Part shown: in pieces, positions 59,035 through 64,000 of the stretch | Numbering within the stretch: the stretch's first letter is position 1 | Layout of the letters: every line of letters begins with the position of its first letter | Assembly: GCA_018398815.1 (NCBI GenBank) | Contig: CM031600.1 | Location: 54,182,459-54,246,458 of the forward strand | Source of the DNA: Conus ventricosus | Lineage: Eukaryota > Mollusca > Gastropoda > Neogastropoda > Conidae | Reading direction: 5' to 3' | Length of the DNA: 64,000 nucleotides | Translations under genes and position numbers: made by a program | The notes under the pieces: model-generated | Databases searched by the model: none | What the model was told of the DNA's origin: nothing | Seen by the model: the letters and a program-made list of their open reading frames with translations, nothing else

Positions 59035-59177
59035 AAACAAGTTAAAAGAGGAATCTTAAAACTATCTACAAATTTGTTTCAAGCGTGTTGCGCTGTCATC
59101 GCATCCTGATGACAGCGCAACACGCTTGAAACAAATTTGTAGATAGTTTTAAGATTCCTCTTTTAACTTGTTTTAAC
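59031..59177. mobile_element. Perfect 70-bp palindrome with hammerhead-like core
   Basis: The left arm 59031-59100 is the exact reverse complement of 59108-59177, with a 7-base centre GCATCCT. It abuts a (TA)n tract on the left and unrelated sequence on the right. It is unrelated in sequence to the 8.1-kb palindrome except for the core layout. Confidence 0.9.
59103..59144 (+). ncRNA. Hammerhead-ribozyme-like motif (type I layout)
   Basis: Stem I strand ATC, core CTGATGA (59106-59112), stem II AGCG/CGCT with loop CAACA (59114-59126), core GAAA (59128-59131), self-complementary CAAATTTG as stem III, TA at the cleavage place (59140-59141), and stem I strand GAT. The pair next to the core in stem II is a C-T mismatch, and stem III needs a minimal or dimeric form. 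Confidence 0.5.
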
Positions 59178-59239
59178 TAATGTTGCTCCCCAAGGGGTTG
59201 AGCACTTAAAAAATTGTTTTAGGCATTTTAAATATACTG

Positions 59240-59328
<89 letters not shown>

Positions 59329-59385
59329 AGAGAGAGAGAGAGAGAGAGAGGAAGAGAGAGAGAAGAGAGAGAGAGAGGAGAGAAG
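59240..59385. repeat. (ATCT)n, (TA)n and (GA)n microsatellites
   Basis: Three simple repeats in a row. Confidence 0.9.
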
Positions 59386-59741
59386 ACAAGCAAAAGAAGC
59401 TTTGATGAACTAGGAAGTGTTCGAATCCCTCGACCTGAAGGTGCAAACTACGAACATGAGTAGCTGTGTGACTCTGCATGTTATGCTCCAGTGTTAGAGC
59501 TCCATTTGTCCCCCCTTTGTCTCACAAACAGCAATCAGATTTCAAATCTATGCCAACTCTCCATCATTCCCTACCCCCTCTCCTTCCCCTCTCAAACCCT
59601 CACTTTGCTCACTCTTCCTGCAGTCGTATCCTGTCTGAAGTCGCCCGTTCCCGTCCCTTGCTCTCTACCCTCCTCCCTTCCTCTCCTCTGGCTATTTCGT
59701 ATACAGTGATCATCTTGGGTTGAGACAGAGGATCGTGCTCT

Positions 59742-59742
<1 letters not shown>

Positions 59743-59795
<53 letters not shown>

Positions 59796-60085
59796 TAATG
59801 GATTCTTACATAGCACTTAATCAAACGAATTTCTCTAAGCGCTTTACAAAGTCATACTACATTCACCCTTCTCATATACAGTGGTATACCTTACACCCAG
59901 CTACAAATACTATTACTACATTAACTAACAAATCCTAATCCTACGAGTGTGACATTCACTTATTTTTCAAGTATCACAAAACTTAATCCTATAACGTTTA
60001 GTCATACAACAAATACATGCAATAGAGAACATACACATACACTACATTTGAAAAGGCCCAGACGGCTGAGTTAGGTTGTACCCCC

Positions 60086-60123
<38 letters not shown>

Positions 60124-60420
60124 CAGCATTGGCTTATTATGAGAAAATAGATGGGTTTTAAGTTGACTTGTAAGAAGAGATAGAATCTGAATGTCTGAGA
60201 GAGTCTGACAGTCTGTTCCACGTCGCTGGAGCTTGAAAAGAGAAAGATCTTTCACCAGTAGCAGTCCTGAAGCGAGTCATTCGTAGAAGGCGGTCGTCAG
60301 CACAGGAGTGTAGTTGTCGAGAGGGGGGGTGTTTAGGAGATCTGAGAGATAAGAAGGTCCATTTTCAAAGAGAGCACCATTCCAAGCTACTTCAACTTAA
60401 TTTATAGGAAAAACATTGAA
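59743..60420 (-). mobile_element. SINE-like repeat with (AAT)n end
   Basis: (AAT)n at 59743-59795 is followed by AGCGCTTTACAAAGT and, after a C run, a block with GTTCCACGTCGCTGGAGC and AGAAAGATCTTTCACC. The same block layout recurs at 60880-61000, so both belong to one dispersed family. Orientation is inferred from the (ATT)n tail. Edges are approximate. Confidence 0.6.
60088..60120. repeat. Poly-C tract (33 bp)
   Basis: Inside the SINE-like repeat. Confidence 0.9.
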
Positions 60421-60617
60421 GAGTTATTTGACTTCATTGTTCAGCATTGTATTCCTGTCTTCTACCCCTTGTTTCACTCAACCTCTAAAACTGGAGTCTG
60501 ATAATTATGGCAGATACATGTATGCTAGTCTAATCCTTTTTGGGCTGAAATCTCACACATTTACTAAAAGCCAGACGGTAAGTGTGAGAATTCGACAAGC
60601 CAGACTCTCAGCTACTT

Positions 60618-60765
60618 AACTAATAATAATAATAATAATAAAATAATAATGAACATTTTTATGTGCGCACTTTTCTATCGAACAGAGCACGCGGCCCATT
60701 ACAAACTCCATATATAATATTAAGGCAATAATTACAACCGGCACACTAAAAACAAGACAACAACA

Positions 60766-60827
<62 letters not shown>

Positions 60828-61430
60828 CCCGTGCCCATAGATTGCCAGCGAAATGAACTAATTGTAAATTTTGATTCCTGTGAAGATTATTTTTTGAGGG
60901 TTGTTCAGAGAGGGCTGTGAAGGCATCCACAATGTTTTGCCATTGCAGGGATATGTGTTCCAGATGGAGGGGGCAGCATGTGAGAAGCATCTGTCACCTA
61001 ATGTCTTTGGCCATTGACAGGACGATCTTGTGTCATGGAGGGGGCAGCATGTGAGAAGCATCTGTCACCTAATGTCTTCTGGCCATTGACAGGACGATCT
61101 TGTAAAGCGGTAGCGTCAACAGATGAACGCAATTTGTATTGGTGGTGACGTTGCTTTAAATGGACTAAGTCCTTCAGATAATCTGGAGCACAACCTTGGA
61201 CACATTTATAACAGATAGATGCCAATTTAAATTCAATCCGAGCAGACACTGGGAGCCAGTGAAGAGAAATCAGATGAGGAGTAATACCAGACCAGGTTCT
61301 GTTTGTTCTAGAACCTGGGTTCCTACCTGCCCTGGGCATGCCTGGTAGTGCACACACATCACAGCCCAGCACTTGACCATCAGGTCTACAGAGAAATGGA
61401 TCAGTCACCAGCAACTAGAGAGAGATCAAC
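60618..61430 (-). mobile_element. Second SINE-like repeat with (AAT)n end
   Basis: Begins with (AAT)n and has (CA)n at 60764-60825, then GTTCCAGATGGAGGGGGCAG and CTGTCACCTAATG. It ends with a sequence that includes ACTGGGAGCCAGTGAAGAGA. A 70-bp internal tandem duplication lies at about 60964-61103. Confidence 0.6.
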
Positions 61431-61885
61431 TATCCTCTCCGACATCAGGTAAGTTCCGATAGTCCAAGTGGACTCCAACTCAACTCACCCAGAACCTTCC
61501 CTCTCTTAACGACGCCAAAAGAAGTGTGAAATTGATTTGAATATTTCTCCCTTGTATAAACAAGTAAAGTTGATGTGTGAAAGTGCACTTACCTTGTGTC
61601 AGTTCTTTGTTGTTCATTCAGTATTGAATGTTTGAACTCATCTCTAATTCTGTCTGTAGAGGTACTTTTAAAAGGGTACAAGCGTAAGGAAAATTATTCC
61701 TGAGCAGTTTGAACAGTCCTGAGGAAAATAACGGTTTCTTTCGATGACTAGTACCGGAAAGTTGCTCCTTCTATAACTAGTAAGAGAGAGTGGAGGTGAA
61801 ATTTTAACATAACTCGAATAGAGAAAATGCTTTTAGTCCTTCCCCTTGAGGACACACCGACCCACTCCCAACTCTCGTCATAACG

Positions 61886-62223
<338 letters not shown>

Positions 62224-62719
62224 GAAAAAGTCTTTCCTGGTATAAACTGTAGCTGAAAGCTAGAAAATAGTTCTGTATCTGAAATCTCAGATAGTCTCTC
62301 CCGTCATACGGGGATAATTATGAATATTATCAGGCTAACTGGGACGTAAATGTCACCGTCCAGTGGGTTACTCATGAAGGATAATGAATGTATGTCAGAG
62401 AAGGGTTTGGGCAAGTCCCGGCCGCCCACACCGCAGACTGCTTGCCCTGTGAAAGCCAGTCATTCTCAAAGTTGAGCCGAGACAGGAACTGTTGACTGTC
62501 AGTAACACAAAGCTGACAAACAACCACTGAAAACTATTTTTAGTGCCAGCACTAAGTGACATAAAGAGTTCGAAATGCGCGCCAAACACCCACGGGTTCC
62601 TCCCCCCCCCCCCCCCCCCCCCCCCCTCTCTCTGTGTATATAGTTGGCTGGATAGGTGTATGGGAGTAAGTCCCATGTACGTTACGAGGACGAGCAGTCA
62701 TTTCTTAGAATGAAAGAGA

Positions 62720-62775
62720 ATGGCTAAGGCGATGATCACAACAGCGTTTTCGTATCTACAGCGTCTCTGGTACTG
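62720..62775 (+). CDS. Candidate first coding exon, unknown gene
   Basis: ATG in the context GAGAATGG, then AKAMITTAFSYLQRLWY and a donor TG|GTGAGT. A TATATAG lies about 85 bp upstream (62637-62643). No downstream partner exon was identified before the window end. It may be chance. Confidence 0.25.
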
Positions 62776-63516
62776 GTGAGTTATTTATGCGGGTGATTTA
62801 CTTCTTCTCTCCTTCAATGAATGCTTAGCAACGTTGCTGTTAATGTTGTTGTTCACTTGGTAATGTTGTGCACGTTTATGACATTGTTGCTGTCGTTAGT
62901 ATTGTCAGTGAAGAGTTACCAGTAAACCGAATAGTAGTAAGTTTACTTGAATTAATGTTTTGGACATTTTTCGCTCATCTTATCCACTTGTCAATGTCGT
63001 TGTTATTGTTGTTATTGTTAATTTTATTTTTGTCACTCTCCCGTTATTTCACTTCCTTCTATTGCTACTTCCCCCCCCCCCCCCCCCTTCCCGGTCCCAG
63101 TTCCTAATTCCTTTCCTTTTAGACGACAATTTGGAATGAAAATTATGCTAATGTATGAACTGAGAACAAACTCGATTTGTCCTGTTATTTCACTACTATT
63201 TTCAGTAACATTTTTTCATTTCATTGGACAAAAGAAACAAACCGCTCACTGCATACTTTTGGAAACATTTAAATTGTTTTGAATTCGCCATCTATTTTTA
63301 AGAAACAATAGAAGAGATTTAATTGAAAATGGTTCATTTCATCGACTGTGTAAGAAATAGTTTGAAATATACCTCATCATACTTTCTGTTGTAAATATTG
63401 GCTACATAGAATAATGTTCCCAAACTTGGCCGTTATTGATGCTGAGGTACCATGTAAAAAAACGTGATTATTTGTTGTTGTGCTTTTATATTGTTGTTAA
63501 ACTTATGAATTCGTTT

Positions 63517-63519
<3 letters not shown>

Positions 63520-63609
<90 letters not shown>

Positions 63610-63633
63610 CACGCGCGCCCGCACAAGCGCACT

Positions 63634-63697
<64 letters not shown>
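63520..63697. repeat. (CA)n, (TA)n, (GA)n compound microsatellite
   Basis: Three simple repeats in a row, divided only by short GC-rich links. Confidence 0.95.
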
Positions 63698-63699
<2 letters not shown>

Positions 63700-64000
63700 A
63701 AGTCAGTAAAGTCACTTCCACGTTGTTGTTGTTGTTGTTTTTTTTTCATTAGCCAATCTCTGGGACCTTGGTGATTTAGGCAGTACAAAACTAAACATCG
63801 TCTGACTGTGACACCAGTGAGCAATTTGTAGGCCCTGTTTGGGCCGACCATCAGCAGACTATTTTTGTCACAGACGACAACTGATTTACAAATGTTTTAA
63901 AAACAAAAATAACAAACGTATGCCTAAACTCTTGCGCCTTAAAAATAAATGAATTAAATCTGAATGAAATAACATCAAAGAGTACACACAGATACAGACA

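Overview
The window is eukaryotic nuclear DNA, most likely from a marine mollusc (probably a gastropod) or another lophotrochozoan. The reasons are short exons in long AT-rich introns, very abundant (CA)n, (TA)n and (GA)n microsatellites, tRNA-derived SINEs, LINEs and Ty3/gypsy elements, and an invertebrate-like cilium gene. The species cannot be named from the sequence. There is no bacterial operon structure and no CRISPR array.

Two host genes are divergently arranged around about 330 bp at 22.5-22.8 kb. On the minus strand, from 22486 to 1720 and continuing past the window start, lies IFT172, the intraflagellar transport IFT-B subunit. Eighteen exons were read, giving about 645 residues, which is the N-terminal WD40 region. 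On the plus strand, from 22818 to 46191, lies a four-exon gene for a predicted four-pass membrane protein of about 177 residues that resembles MARVEL-domain proteins.

Mobile DNA fills the introns. IFT172 introns hold an internally deleted cut-and-paste transposon (5145-6563), a palindromic retroposon with a hammerhead-ribozyme-like core (8079-8395) and a hAT-like MITE (13172-13945). Intron 1 of the membrane-protein gene holds a LINE with PHD-finger, endonuclease and reverse-transcriptase remnants (about 23440-26860) and a tRNA-SINE. Intron 2 holds a 6.4-kb Ty3/gypsy element (37515-43911, minus strand) and a LINE 3' end against a 1-kb N gap.

Two parts of the assembly appear twice. 8996-11609 repeats as 11610-15110. 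27596-32690 repeats as 34001-37514 plus 43912-45535. The copies differ by clean insertions of transposable elements (SINE, MITE, LTR element) and by many one-base homopolymer indels, so they look like two haplotypes left side by side, with unpolished sequence at the joins. Where the two copies of an exon disagree, combining them restores the reading frame.

Downstream of 46.2 kb there is no convincing gene. The region holds a diverged 28-bp minisatellite (47.86-50.34 kb, in two blocks), further palindromic retroposons, several SINEs, a 69-bp retroposon with a 15-bp target duplication, and dense microsatellites including an 82-bp G run. The most novel candidates are the palindromic elements whose arms contain a hammerhead-like fold (8.3 and 59.1 kb, with a decayed copy at 47.5 kb), and a family of ultra-short retroposons (69 bp and 30 bp) with clear target-site duplications.
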